In this document: piece after piece, positions 1-9,693 of the stretch
Position numbering within the stretch: the first letter of the stretch is position 1
How the letters are laid out: every line of letters starts with the position of its first letter
Assembly: GCA_026392935.1 (NCBI GenBank)
Contig: JAPLBE010000017.1
Coordinates: 1 to 64,000, forward strand
Direction of reading: 5' to 3'
From: Actinomycetota bacterium
Lineage (GTDB): Bacteria; Actinomycetota; Actinomycetes; Nanopelagicales; Nanopelagicaceae
Length of the DNA: 64,000 nucleotides
Notes under the pieces: model-generated
What the model was told of the DNA's origin: nothing
Databases searched by the model: none
The model's input: only the letters and a program-made list of their open reading frames with translations
Position numbers and translations under genes: made by a program

Positions 1-2207
<2,207 letters not shown>

Positions 2208-2217
2208 ATGGAGAAGT

Positions 2218-3441
2218 TTAGTCTTTGGCTAGTGGCAGGTCGACCACAATCGCTAAGCCACCTAGGTCACTCTTTCGCAGCGAGAATCTTCCATTGAGTT
2301 TCTCGATGACCGCAGACATGATGCTCATTCCAAGACCTGAGCCACCGTTTTCACGGGAGCGTGATGTATCAAAGCGATTAAGGGATCTAATGTCATCACG
2401 GTAAGCACCATCTGGAAGTCCTGGCCCTGAATCCTCAATTGCAATTCGCACAAATTTGCCAGATTTTTTGCATGTTATCTGCACTGAATCTTCTGGCTTT
2501 GTATGTCTCATAATATTGGTGAGCGCATTTTGAATAAATCGGGATAGATAGTCACGAGAAGCCGCAATATCAATATCTGAATCAATTTCGAGAGTTACTC
2601 TTCTTTGAGGATTAAGAGTTGTGAAATCTGTTCCATGGGCAAGCAGAATTTCACTTACATCAATTTTTTCAATATCTCTGCTTCCGCTCTCTCCCAGTTC
2701 TGCAAGAAGTAAAAGATCTTGAATCAAATTCTCCATTCGAATGATTTCAGATCCCACTCGAGAAAAGGCTCGCTCTTGATCACTTTCAGCCACCAACTGC
2801 TTTTTACTCAGCATTTCCACATAGCCTTTAATCACAGTTAACGGAGTACGGAGTTCGTGGGAAGCATCACCGAGAAATTCTTGCATTCGCGAAAGGGATG
2901 CCACTTGATCTCGTCGATTTACTCTTCTGAAATAGATCAAAAGTAAAAGTGCTGCCAGGGAATCTGCAATCAGAGTAAAAAATGCAAGTGAGGCAATATT
3001 TGAATTAAAGTGTGAATCAATTTCTGACACCGATCTAGCTATGAGAATGAAATCTCCGCCTGGCGTTTTAACGCTTCTCAGCTGATATGGATTCTCTCCA
3101 GAAATTTTTATGGGTTTACTTGTCGCTCTTTGCACATTTTCAAGCGGGGGCGCACCCTGATAGTTAAGCGAAGATTCATTTACGAGAGTCTCTTGACCTT
3201 CGCTAGTAAGTAGCGTCAAGGTAATGTTGAGAGTCAGTTGTTCGATAGCAAAGAGCGCGGCTCCAACCGATTGCCGTGGATTTTCGATTGCAGCTTGGGC
3301 AACAAATTCAAGTGATGCATTAACTTCCCGGATTTCTGCACTTTGCGTGTGGACCGCGGAATAACCGCCAATGCCCATCGTCAAAATAGTGATAATCAGA
3401 ATTGTGAAGAAGCTGGTTCTAGTTGAGTTCGAAAACTTCAC
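2218..3441 (-). CDS. Two-component sensor histidine kinase
   Basis: Membrane sensor kinase of 407 aa. A first transmembrane helix (about 11-30) and a second (about 150-171) enclose a ~120-residue extracytoplasmic sensor region. There is no obvious HAMP domain. The HisKA domain carries the phospho-acceptor in GDASHELRTP (His 195). The ATPase domain has an N-box (NALTNIMRHT), DSGPGLP and GGSGLGMSI. It begins at GTG with GGAG 5 nt upstream and overlaps the stop of the response regulator by 4 bp (GTGA), so the pair is translationally coupled. The signal sensed is unknown. The short divergent secreted protein at 4237 is a candidate partner or target. Confidence 0.9.
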   Translation of the reverse strand: MKFSNSTRTSFFTILIITILTMGIGGYSAVHTQSAEIREVNASLEFVAQAAIENPRQSVGAALFAIEQLTLNITLTLLTSEGQETLVNESSLNYQGAPPLENVQRATSKPIKISGENPYQLRSVKTPGGDFILIARSVSEIDSHFNSNIASLAFFTLIADSLAALLLLIYFRRVNRRDQVASLSRMQEFLGDASHELRTPLTVIKGYVEMLSKKQLVAESDQERAFSRVGSEIIRMENLIQDLLLLAELGESGSRDIEKIDVSEILLAHGTDFTTLNPQRRVTLEIDSDIDIAASRDYLSRFIQNALTNIMRHTKPEDSVQITCKKSGKFVRIAIEDSGPGLPDGAYRDDIRSLNRFDTSRSRENGGSGLGMSIMSAVIEKLNGRFSLRKSDLGGLAIVVDLPLAKD

Positions 3442-4124
3442 TTTTTCTCCGCTTGAAGCTGGAAGCCAACTCCTCTGACTGTGCGGATTCCCTCAAAACC
3501 ATCACGGTGCAATTTCTTACGCAAGTATGAAATATATGTATCCACGACTGTGCTCTCAGACTCGAAAGTAATTCCCCAGACTTCATCGAGAAGATAAGTT
3601 TTGGAAAGCACTCTGCCCTTGCTCTCTAGTAGCACGTGAAGTAAACGAAATTCTGTAGGTGACAAATCAATTGGTTCGTCATTAAATGTCACCTGATGAG
3701 TATCAGCATCAAGAGTTATTGGACCGTGCGTGAGAGTCGTGCTTGCTGTCGAGTTGAACTGGGAACGTCTCAGAATTGCTTTAATGCGTAACACGAGTTC
3801 TTCCAGGCCAAATGGTTTAGTGACATAGTCATCAGCGCCAAGTGTCAGACCTCTTGTGATATCAGCGCGATCACCACGCGCACTGAGCATCAGTGCCGGG
3901 GTGTTATCGCCGTTACCTCTGATGCGTTCGATGAATTCAAATCCATCCATCTTGGGCATATTGATATCTACAATCAGTAAATCGGGCTTAACTGTTCGTA
4001 AAAGAGTTAGTGCGTTCATCGCATCGTTGGCGGTGACAGTTTCGAAACCAGCAAGTTTGAGTGCATCACCAAGCAGATCCCGAACTCCGGCTTCGTCATC
4101 AATAATCATAATGAGCTGGCTCAT
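3438..4124 (-). CDS. OmpR/PhoB-family response regulator
   Basis: A 228-aa DNA-binding response regulator. The receiver domain has the acidic pair in IIDDE, the phospho-acceptor Asp in LLIVDINMPK (near residue 52), and the conserved Lys in YVTKPFGLEEL. A C-terminal winged helix follows, with SPTEFRLLHVLL and VVDTYISYLRKKL. The reading frame is open for 18 more codons upstream, but ATG 4124 puts the receiver at the usual distance from the N-terminus. It is the first gene of the operon with the kinase and is divergent from the secreted protein gene, with a 112-bp gap. Target genes cannot be read from the sequence. Confidence 0.9.
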   Translation of the reverse strand: MSQLIMIIDDEAGVRDLLGDALKLAGFETVTANDAMNALTLLRTVKPDLLIVDINMPKMDGFEFIERIRGNGDNTPALMLSARGDRADITRGLTLGADDYVTKPFGLEELVLRIKAILRRSQFNSTASTTLTHGPITLDADTHQVTFNDEPIDLSPTEFRLLHVLLESKGRVLSKTYLLDEVWGITFESESTVVDTYISYLRKKLHRDGFEGIRTVRGVGFQLQAEKK

Positions 4125-4224
4125 GTGCCTACCCTGCCATGCGTAGGCCGCTTTTACTACCAAATTCATGACACGCACACGGAACCTCTATAAGTTTCAC
4201 AGAATATTCACATTGCCACCGACC

Positions 4225-4230
4225 TACACT
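4225..4230 (+). promoter_or_regulatory. -10 box of leaderless secreted-protein gene
   Basis: TACACT, then 6 nt, then ATG 4237. No Shine-Dalgarno is present, as expected for a leaderless message. Confidence 0.55.
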
Positions 4231-4236
4231 AAGCAC

Positions 4237-4695
4237 ATGAGAAGTACGAGGGCCGCACAGGTAGCACTGTTAAGTGTTCTCTTTTCGTCATGCACTTTTG
4301 TAGCTCATGCGGACCCAACTCCATCGCCTTCACCTTTCCCAACAACATCTACAGATTCATTTAAAACTGCAATGGAACAATATAAGAAGGATCGAGAAGC
4401 GTTCAATGCAGCGGTTCGAGATCGAATGCAAAAGATTCGCTTTATCAATCAAACTTTTGACCAATCCGTAAAGAAAGCTCGTCAAGATTCTCGTATTGCT
4501 ATGCAAGCGGCCGTGAAACCAGACCAGAAGTCAGCAATTAACGGCAATTTAAAGACGATTATTGCGACTGCAATTACAGTGAGAGAAGAGGCGCTTCTCG
4601 CACTCGGTGAACCTCCGGAACCGCCAACTGAGCCGCTCCGTCCTGCAAAGAGTGGGCCGATGATGAAAGACAATGGCGGAAAGAAAAATCGTTAA
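4237..4695 (+). CDS. Small secreted protein of unknown function
   Basis: A 152-aa protein with an N-terminal signal peptide: basic MRSTRAAQ, hydrophobic VALLSVLFSSCTFV, and a likely cleavage after AHA near residue 25. A Pro/Ser/Thr-rich linker follows, then a charged, probably helical segment of about 90 residues rich in Lys, Arg, Glu and Gln. A proline-rich tail (EPPEPPTEPLRP) and a basic C-terminus end it. I do not recognise a family. Some periplasmic stress or metal sensors have a similar small helical layout, but that is only an analogy. It is divergent from a two-component operon, so regulation by that system is plausible. ATG 4237 is preferred over the more upstream in-frame ATG because of the signal peptide and the TACACT box. 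Confidence 0.7.
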   Translation: MRSTRAAQVALLSVLFSSCTFVAHADPTPSPSPFPTTSTDSFKTAMEQYKKDREAFNAAVRDRMQKIRFINQTFDQSVKKARQDSRIAMQAAVKPDQKSAINGNLKTIIATAITVREEALLALGEPPEPPTEPLRPAKSGPMMKDNGGKKNR

Positions 4696-4701
4696 AATAT
4701 T

Positions 4702-5043
4702 TTAGTCAGACGTTTTCATCGTGCGTAATGTGTGACGATCATGGCTTTTCTCTCGCTCATGTATTTTTCTAATCTGTAATTCAACATTCTTGATTGCTTC
4801 ATCAAAGGCAGCAAGGTCATTGAATGCGCTAGCTTCTGCGCGAAGCAATGGCCCAGAACCATGAGATGTAATCACCACTTTATGTGAGTTTTTTCCTTGG
4901 CGTGGGTTTGCCTCATGAAGTACTTCTACTTCGATGCGATCAATTGTTACGCTGAATCGTTCCATCGATTGCAATTTTTCTTCAGCGATTGATTTGAAAT
5001 CACTTGCTAATTCTGCGTGGCGAGTATGAATAATTATTTTCAC
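4702..5043 (-). CDS. hpf: Short-form ribosome hibernation factor (HPF/RaiA family)
   Basis: A 113-aa protein of the S30AE/HPF family, which binds the decoding centre of the 30S subunit and silences ribosomes in stationary phase. MKIIIHTRHAELASDFKSIA opens the conserved beta-alpha fold, and the usual IRKIHEREKSH-type basic helix closes it. The start is GTG. Most Actinobacteria carry a long form (~200+ aa) whose extra C-terminal domain dimerises ribosomes; here that domain is absent. The gene is also not between comF and secA, where relatives usually keep it. It therefore probably acts like RaiA or short HPF. Confidence 0.85.
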   Translation of the reverse strand: MKIIIHTRHAELASDFKSIAEEKLQSMERFSVTIDRIEVEVLHEANPRQGKNSHKVVITSHGSGPLLRAEASAFNDLAAFDEAIKNVELQIRKIHEREKSHDRHTLRTMKTSD

Positions 5044-5092
5044 TTCATAAGCATCTCACTTCGTACTGAGAAATGAAAGAGAGCTAGCAGAA

Positions 5093-5479
5093 CTATGAAA
5101 GTGGGAGCAAATACACAATTAGGGTTAACACTGAAGCCAAAGTAAGTGACTGAATCAAAATTGTGAGAGCAGTCTTGCGATCGGCGACAAGTGCCTCTTT
5201 ATCGCTTACCTTGGAAAGTTGACCTAGCTTGCCAAAGTTGAAGGTTCCCATGAATCCATAAGCTAAACAGAACTTTCTACGCGACTGAATCCACCCGATA
5301 GATGCAACAGAAAGTGGAAGGAAAATACTGAGCCTGAGCGAAGGTTCCGCATTTGTTGAGATAAAGCCGATAAGAGTGCTTATCGAGAGAATCAATCCGA
5401 TTAGTGCGACAAGTTGACGTCGCTTTATTTCACCTTTTCCAATGTTGCAACTTCCTGCAACATATTCATGAGTAGACAT
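5093..5479 (-). CDS. Hypothetical small membrane protein
   Basis: A 128-aa protein with three to four hydrophobic segments: about 23-41 (LVALIGLILSISTLIGFIS), about 50-65 (LSIFLPLSVASIGWI) and a C-terminal pair around 100-127. A polar loop between them carries CLAYGFMGTFNFGK. No enzymatic motif is visible and I cannot assign a family. Its start codon directly abuts the stop codon of the 48-aa gene upstream, so the two are probably co-translated. Confidence 0.6.
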   Translation of the reverse strand: MSTHEYVAGSCNIGKGEIKRRQLVALIGLILSISTLIGFISTNAEPSLRLSIFLPLSVASIGWIQSRRKFCLAYGFMGTFNFGKLGQLSKVSDKEALVADRKTALTILIQSLTLASVLTLIVYLLPLS

Positions 5480-5626
5480 TTAGGCTTCTTCGAATTCTTC
5501 TTCATCAATCCAAGCATCTGTTTCAATCTCATCTTGCTTCTCAACCCAAGAGAGGAATGACCCAATTGCACGAAACGCTAGAAGCGCGACAGTGATTGCC
5601 GCCAGGATTCTCCGAAGTGCTTTCAT
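5480..5626 (-). CDS. 48-aa hypothetical protein with membrane anchor and acidic tail
   Basis: A short frame from ATG 5626 to TAA 5480. It encodes MKALRRILAAITVALLAF, then a hydrophobic stretch, a tryptophan, and a very acidic tail (EIETDAWIDEEEFEEA). The basic start, one membrane helix and acidic end look like a designed small membrane protein rather than a chance frame. A TATTTT box lies 7 nt before the ATG, and the stop codon directly abuts the next gene's start codon. No family recognised. Confidence 0.55.
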   Translation of the reverse strand: MKALRRILAAITVALLAFRAIGSFLSWVEKQDEIETDAWIDEEEFEEA

Positions 5627-5633
5627 ATGTCTA

Positions 5634-5639
5634 AAAATA
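5634..5639 (-). promoter_or_regulatory. Possible -10 box of the 48-aa gene
   Basis: TATTTT on the minus strand, 7 nt before ATG 5626. It fits the TANNNT rule seen at other genes here, but it lies in an A/T-rich stretch, so chance is more likely than at other sites. Confidence 0.35.
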
Positions 5640-5665
5640 CTCCACTTTGAATGAATGTGCGCTCT

Positions 5666-6733
5666 TTACCTCTCGGCGAGTGCTGATTGGATATCCCGCC
5701 AAAGATCTTCGACATGCTCGCACCCGACTGAAAGACGGATGAGATTTTCGGGAACGCTGTGGCTCTCTAGCTCCCAGCGACGGCGACGCTCCCAGGTTGT
5801 TTCAACTCCCCCAAGGCTCGTTGCATTCGTAATCAAGGTTGCAGCATCGCAAATAACTTCGGCTCGCTTCGCATCGCCATCAATCTGGAATGAAATGATT
5901 GCGCCAAAGCCTGGGTAGCGAACGTCAGATACAGATTGATGTGTTGCTAGTCTCGTTGCCAAAATTGCAGCGTTCTCTTGTGCTCGCTCAAATCTAAGTG
6001 GGAAGGTGCGGATTCCACGTAAGGCAAGCCAGGATTCGAATGGTCCCGCGATTGACCCAAAGGACATTCGTGCATTCTGCAATCGCGCATGCAACGCAGG
6101 GTCTTTCATCGAGAGTGAACCAAGAAGCACATCACTATGGCCAGCTAAATACTTAGTGACCGAATGCATCACAATATCCGCGCCAAAGGTGAGTGGCTTC
6201 TGATTAAGTGGGGTCGCAAAGGTGTTGTCGAAGCCAACGCCTAGATTCCTTTTCTTTGCCTCACCAATAATGACGCTGACTTCAGCAACACCTAATCCAG
6301 GATTTGTTGGTGATTCAACCCAAAGAAATGCTGCCCCTTGCAGTTGAGCGATCACTTCTTTGGTATCAGTGATATCTACGAAGCGAACTTCTAAGCGTCC
6401 TTCAGAGTGGTAACGCTTAAGTAGCGACATTGTTCCGCTATAGCCTTCGTCTGAAGCAACAACAGGTGCACCATGAGGCAGAATTGAAAATGCTGCAGTT
6501 ATCGCAGCCATCCCTGAAGAGAAGATGAGAGTTGATGAAGCTTCTTCGAGTGCACTAATTGCCTCTTCAAGCGGCTCCCATGTTTGGTTTCCTGTACGGC
6601 CATAGTTGATTGCACCGTTTGCAACATATGTTGAATTCAAAGTAATCGGAACGTTGAGGCCTTCACCCGCATTGCGCTCAGGTCTACCCATTGAGATTGC
6701 AATTGTTTCTGGATTGAGGTTCTCGTGGCTCAT
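5666..6733 (-). CDS. Cys/Met metabolism PLP enzyme (cystathionine gamma-lyase/synthase type)
   Basis: Fold-type I PLP enzyme of about 355 aa in the trans-sulfuration family. Visible features are the PLP phosphate-binding SSGMAAIT near residue 75, VESPTNPG, DNTFATP, and the PLP lysine in HSVTKYLAGHSD. The C-terminus has the family's RLSVGCEHVEDL, typical of gamma-synthases and gamma-lyases. I cannot separate cystathionine gamma-lyase from gamma-synthase or methionine gamma-lyase by eye. ATG 6733 gives the usual N-terminus (LNPETIAI). A TTG at 6754 would give a 4-bp overlap with the malY-like gene upstream and remains possible. The two form one operon, consistent with sulfur amino-acid interconversion. 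Confidence 0.85.
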   Translation of the reverse strand: MSHENLNPETIAISMGRPERNAGEGLNVPITLNSTYVANGAINYGRTGNQTWEPLEEAISALEEASSTLIFSSGMAAITAAFSILPHGAPVVASDEGYSGTMSLLKRYHSEGRLEVRFVDITDTKEVIAQLQGAAFLWVESPTNPGLGVAEVSVIIGEAKKRNLGVGFDNTFATPLNQKPLTFGADIVMHSVTKYLAGHSDVLLGSLSMKDPALHARLQNARMSFGSIAGPFESWLALRGIRTFPLRFERAQENAAILATRLATHQSVSDVRYPGFGAIISFQIDGDAKRAEVICDAATLITNATSLGGVETTWERRRRWELESHSVPENLIRLSVGCEHVEDLWRDIQSALAER

Positions 6734-6750
6734 TGGCCTAGCGTAATCGG

Positions 6751-7929
6751 TCAACGCAAAACTGGCGAAAGCCTCTTAAATACTTCTTCGAGAATCTCTG
6801 GGCTCGTCGCAAAATTTAAGCGCACAAATTGCGAAGCTTGCTTTCCAAATCGGTGTCCCGGCACAAATGCCACTTTCGCTTTCTCAACAAGCGCTGCTGC
6901 TGGGTCTTCACCCAACGCAAACGGGGTGAGATCAAGCCATGCAAGATATGAGCACCGTGGGATGTGATAACCCACTTTTGGAGTGTAGGTATCAATTAAT
7001 TCTTTGATGAGGTAGCGGTTAACTTCTAATTGACTCATCAATGAATCTAGCCACGGTTCGCCTTCTTCAAAAGCGGATACTGAAGCAAACGCTCCAAGGA
7101 GTGAAGCTCGATAGTGAGTGGCTGGAGCAATTGCATCAAGCACGGTATGCATCTGCTCGTTCTCTGTCACGATAATTGCACATTTAAGTCCAGCGATATT
7201 CCAACCTTTACTTGCAGCAGTAATGGTTATGCCAACTTTTCGAGCGTTCTCTGAAATTGAAAGGAATGGGTGGAAAGTGCTCTCAGCATAGGTAAGTGGT
7301 GCGTGGATTTCATCGCTCAGGAGAATCACATTGTGCTTTGCAGCAAGGTCAGCGAAGCGAGAGAGTTCCTGAACTGAATACATTCTTCCAAGCGGGTTAT
7401 GAGGGTTACTAATTAGGTGAGCTTTAATTCCAGAGGCATACATCTTTTCAATTTCATCCCAATTAAGAATCCAGTGGCTTCCGTCAACTTCAGTTTCGCT
7501 ATGGATAAATGGGGAATCAACTTCAACTACATGAGTTTCCGCACACCATGTCCAGAAATTTGGGTATACCGGAGAGTTGATTAAGACCCTATCTCCAGGT
7601 TTAGTAATTACTCTGAGGACTTCGACAACGCCAACGCCAACATCTGCTGCAATGCGCACTTGAAGCGGATCTGCTCTCCATCCCCAACGTTTCTCAGCAA
7701 ACTTCGAGAAAGCAATTCCCATTTCAGGAATAGGTCCCAGGTAACCAAGATCTGATTTATCAACCATCGCTCGTAGCGTCTTAAGGATTGGTTCTGCCAC
7801 TGGGAAATCCATCTCTGCTACAGGCAACGGAAGCACATCTGATGGAAACGCCCGCCACTTCTCACTTCTGTGGGTACGTAATTCTGAAAGGCCTTGTGCC
7901 GTAAGAGTTATCTGCTCTCTAGTGGTCAT
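6751..7929 (-). CDS. MalY/PatB-type PLP aminotransferase or cystathionine beta-lyase
   Basis: A 392-aa class I/II aminotransferase-fold enzyme. LPLPVAEMDFPVAEPI near residues 33-48 is the N-terminal mark of the MalY/PatB group. SNPHNPLGR, LLSDEIHAPL (the DEIH signature) and ITAASKGWNIAGLK with the PLP lysine follow. Members cleave cystathionine or cysteine conjugates (C-S lyase) to give homocysteine or thiols, pyruvate and ammonia. It starts at ATG 7929, 34 bp from the divergent glycosylase gene. Together with the downstream trans-sulfuration enzyme it suggests a two-enzyme route between cysteine and homocysteine. Confidence 0.88.
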   Translation of the reverse strand: MTTREQITLTAQGLSELRTHRSEKWRAFPSDVLPLPVAEMDFPVAEPILKTLRAMVDKSDLGYLGPIPEMGIAFSKFAEKRWGWRADPLQVRIAADVGVGVVEVLRVITKPGDRVLINSPVYPNFWTWCAETHVVEVDSPFIHSETEVDGSHWILNWDEIEKMYASGIKAHLISNPHNPLGRMYSVQELSRFADLAAKHNVILLSDEIHAPLTYAESTFHPFLSISENARKVGITITAASKGWNIAGLKCAIIVTENEQMHTVLDAIAPATHYRASLLGAFASVSAFEEGEPWLDSLMSQLEVNRYLIKELIDTYTPKVGYHIPRCSYLAWLDLTPFALGEDPAAALVEKAKVAFVPGHRFGKQASQFVRLNFATSPEILEEVFKRLSPVLR

Positions 7930-7951
7930 GGACGCAGTATTGCATTGTGTT

Positions 7952-7957
7952 TACTCT
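7952..7957 (+). promoter_or_regulatory. -10 box of leaderless glycosylase gene
   Basis: TACTCT, 6 nt, then ATG 7964. It lies in the 34-bp gap between the divergent malY-like and glycosylase genes. Confidence 0.55.
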
Positions 7958-7963
7958 TTATCT

Positions 7964-8590
7964 ATGACTGAAGTAATCAGCGCCGCGAGGATGAAGAGGA
8001 TTACAGGCGAGATTTCCGCGCGAGATCGAAAAATGGCGAAGATTATTGAGAGCCATCCTTTATGCACGGTCGGAAGAATTGCTAAGCCAATCACTCACTT
8101 TGAAGCGCTGGTCGAATCCGTCATTTCCCAACAATTGGCTGTCAAAGCTGCAGAAACTATTTTTATACGTGTGAAGAAACTTGCTGGAGGAAGAGTTATT
8201 CCAGCACGTATTGCCGGTATAACTGAAACAGATATGCGCGAAGCAGGGGTATCGGGTGCGAAGTTCAAATCTATTCAAGGGCTAGCAGATGCTGCGCTCA
8301 CAAAGAAAATACAAGTAAATAAACTTCATGAGATTGAAGACGACGCCGAGATATTCGAACAACTCACAAGCTTATGGGGCATTGGTCCCTGGACTGTAGA
8401 CATGTTTATGATGTTTCAGTTGGGGCGGTTAGATATTTGGCCAACAGGTGACTTAGGTGTTCGTCGTGGTTGGGAGAAGATTTACTCGCTGACCGAAGAG
8501 ATAACGCCAAAAGAATTAGAGAAGAAGGGCGCAAAATTTGCGCCATATCGGAGCGTTGTCGCTTGGTACTGCTGGCGAGCGCTTAATTAA
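7964..8590 (+). CDS. DNA-3-methyladenine glycosylase II-like protein (HhH-GPD)
   Basis: A 208-aa helix-hairpin-helix base-excision glycosylase that removes alkylated purines. ALVESVISQQLAVKAAETIF near residue 46 begins the GPD fold. The hairpin LWGIGPWTVDMF and the downstream PTGDLGVRRGW supply the DNA-binding turn and the catalytic Asp. There is no N-terminal TBP-like domain and no Ada fusion, so it is a compact AlkA-type enzyme. ATG 7964 is preferred over upstream in-frame starts because of the TACTCT box. Its last 8 bp overlap the convergent msrA. Confidence 0.88.
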   Translation: MTEVISAARMKRITGEISARDRKMAKIIESHPLCTVGRIAKPITHFEALVESVISQQLAVKAAETIFIRVKKLAGGRVIPARIAGITETDMREAGVSGAKFKSIQGLADAALTKKIQVNKLHEIEDDAEIFEQLTSLWGIGPWTVDMFMMFQLGRLDIWPTGDLGVRRGWEKIYSLTEEITPKELEKKGAKFAPYRSVVAWYCWRALN

Positions 8591-9122
8591 CAATTACTGG
8601 AAACGCGACGCCCGTTGAAGAGTGACAGTCATATCCATTGGGATTCTTCTTCAAGTATTTCTGGTGATATTCCTCGGCTAAGAAATATGGATAAGAATCA
8701 GCGCTAGAAATCTCTGTGACGATCTGTTCTAAACCTTCGCGATCGAGTACTGCTTGATACACATCACGTGTTAACTCAGCCTGAAATTGCTGCGACTCCG
8801 ATGTTGTAAAAATTGCACTTCGATATTGGGTACCGATATCTCCACCTTGGCGATTTAACGATGTTGGATCGTGCATCACCCAAAATTCTTCCAATAAGCG
8901 CCGGTAAGAAATCTGTGCGGGATCAAAGGTGACTTCAACGCTCTCTGCATGTCCAGTAACACCAGTGCACACTTGCTCATATGAGGGATGCGGACGCGTG
9001 CCTCCCATGTAACCAACACATGTCTCGGTAACTCCAGTTAAATTCCAGAATCGACGTTCTGCACCCCAGAAACAACCGGTTGCAAAATACGCTTTCTCAA
9101 AAGCTTTTTCACTTGAACTCAT
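8583..9122 (-). CDS. msrA: Peptide-methionine (S)-S-oxide reductase
   Basis: A 179-aa thiol enzyme that repairs methionine-S-sulfoxide in oxidised proteins. The catalytic Cys is in FATGCFWGAERRF near residue 16. YMGG, GHAESVEVTFDP and FWVMHDPTSLNRQGGDIGTQYRS blocks are intact. The reading frame is open far upstream across the tRNA gene, so the start must be ATG 9122 or ATG 9128. I prefer 9122 because TAGGTT lies 8 nt before it. A second resolving Cys (DCHSS) is visible near the C-terminus. Confidence 0.93.
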   Translation of the reverse strand: MSSSEKAFEKAYFATGCFWGAERRFWNLTGVTETCVGYMGGTRPHPSYEQVCTGVTGHAESVEVTFDPAQISYRRLLEEFWVMHDPTSLNRQGGDIGTQYRSAIFTTSESQQFQAELTRDVYQAVLDREGLEQIVTEISSADSYPYFLAEEYHQKYLKKNPNGYDCHSSTGVAFPVIVN

Positions 9123-9140
9123 AGTCATATAACCTACCCT
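9113..9140 (+). promoter_or_regulatory. Probable promoter of tRNA-Arg
   Basis: TTGAAC (9113-9118), a 16-bp spacer and TACCCT (9135-9140) end 9 nt before the first base of the tRNA. The -35 half lies inside the 5' end of msrA on the other strand. Confidence 0.45.
9130..9136. promoter_or_regulatory. Symmetric -10-like 7-mer between msrA and tRNA-Arg
   Basis: TAACCTA reads as TAACCT on plus and TAGGTT on minus. The minus-strand box is 8 nt from the msrA ATG at 9122. The plus-strand box may add to or compete with the tRNA promoter. Confidence 0.35.
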
Positions 9141-9149
9141 TGTACCTGC

Positions 9150-9224
9150 GCCCCCGTAGCTCAGGGGATAGAGCACTGCCCTCCGGAGGCAGGTGCACAG
9201 GTTCGATTCCTGTCGGGGGCACCA
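9150..9224 (+). tRNA. tRNA-Arg (anticodon CCG)
   Basis: A full cloverleaf can be folded. The acceptor stem is GCCCCCG/CGGGGGC, and the D-stem is GCTC/GAGC. The anticodon stem CTGCC/GGCAG carries the loop CTCCGGA, so the anticodon is CCG, reading CGG. The T-stem is ACAGG/CCTGT with loop TTCGATT, the discriminator is A, and CCA appears to be encoded at 9222-9224. Confidence 0.96.
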
Positions 9225-9414
9225 CTAATTGTTCTGAGGTTCGTGCAGAGGCAAAGGTATCTAAGAGGGATGTATATCACCTCAATAATTGAAATCTTTT
9301 TGAGTACCTTCTTGTTTATCTTTCTAGTAACAGGGAGAATTACCATCTTGCGCGCACCTGTCGTGCACAATTGAATGAATCTGCAGATGTATGAATCTGA
9401 TTGGGGGGTGAGCC

Positions 9415-9681
9415 ATGGACTGGAGACATCAATCCGCATGTCGCGACGAAGATCCTGAGCTCTTCTTCCCTGTTGGAAATACAGGACCTGCCATCTCTCA
9501 AATCGAAGAGGCGAAGAAAGTCTGCAATCGTTGCATTGTTAAAGAACCGTGTCTTGCATGGGCGCTTGAATCTGGACAAGATGCCGGAGTCTGGGGCGGA
9601 CTATCTGAAGACGAGCGCCGTGCGCTTAAGCGCCGTGCAGCACGTAATCGTGCGCGCCTAATGGATAACTCAAACTCTTAA
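9415..9681 (+). CDS. whiB1: WhiB-family iron-sulfur transcription factor, WhiB1-like
   Basis: An 88-aa WhiB protein. The four cluster-binding cysteines are at about 9, 37, 40 and 46. The beta-turn motif GVWGGLSEDERR is intact, and the basic tail ALKRRAARNRAR binds DNA. From memory, the opening MDWRHQSACRDEDPELFFPV is nearly identical to M. tuberculosis WhiB1, an essential NO-responsive [4Fe-4S] regulator that binds sigma-A. A strong Shine-Dalgarno-like GGGGGG lies just before ATG 9415. The 190-bp gap upstream, after the tRNA, holds no gene and probably the promoter. Its position tail-to-tail with pdtaS matches mycobacteria. Confidence 0.95.
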   Translation: MDWRHQSACRDEDPELFFPVGNTGPAISQIEEAKKVCNRCIVKEPCLAWALESGQDAGVWGGLSEDERRALKRRAARNRARLMDNSNS

Positions 9682-9693
9682 TTTTCACGCAAT

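Noticed and set aside
9123-9176. Longer MsrA N-terminus
   Set aside because: It would run across the tRNA gene. The family starts close to AYFATGCFWG.
9161-9439. 92-aa minus-strand frame across the tRNA, ending in GAPDRNRTCAPASGGQC
   Set aside because: This peptide is the antisense of tRNA-Arg and is a well-known false gene in databases.
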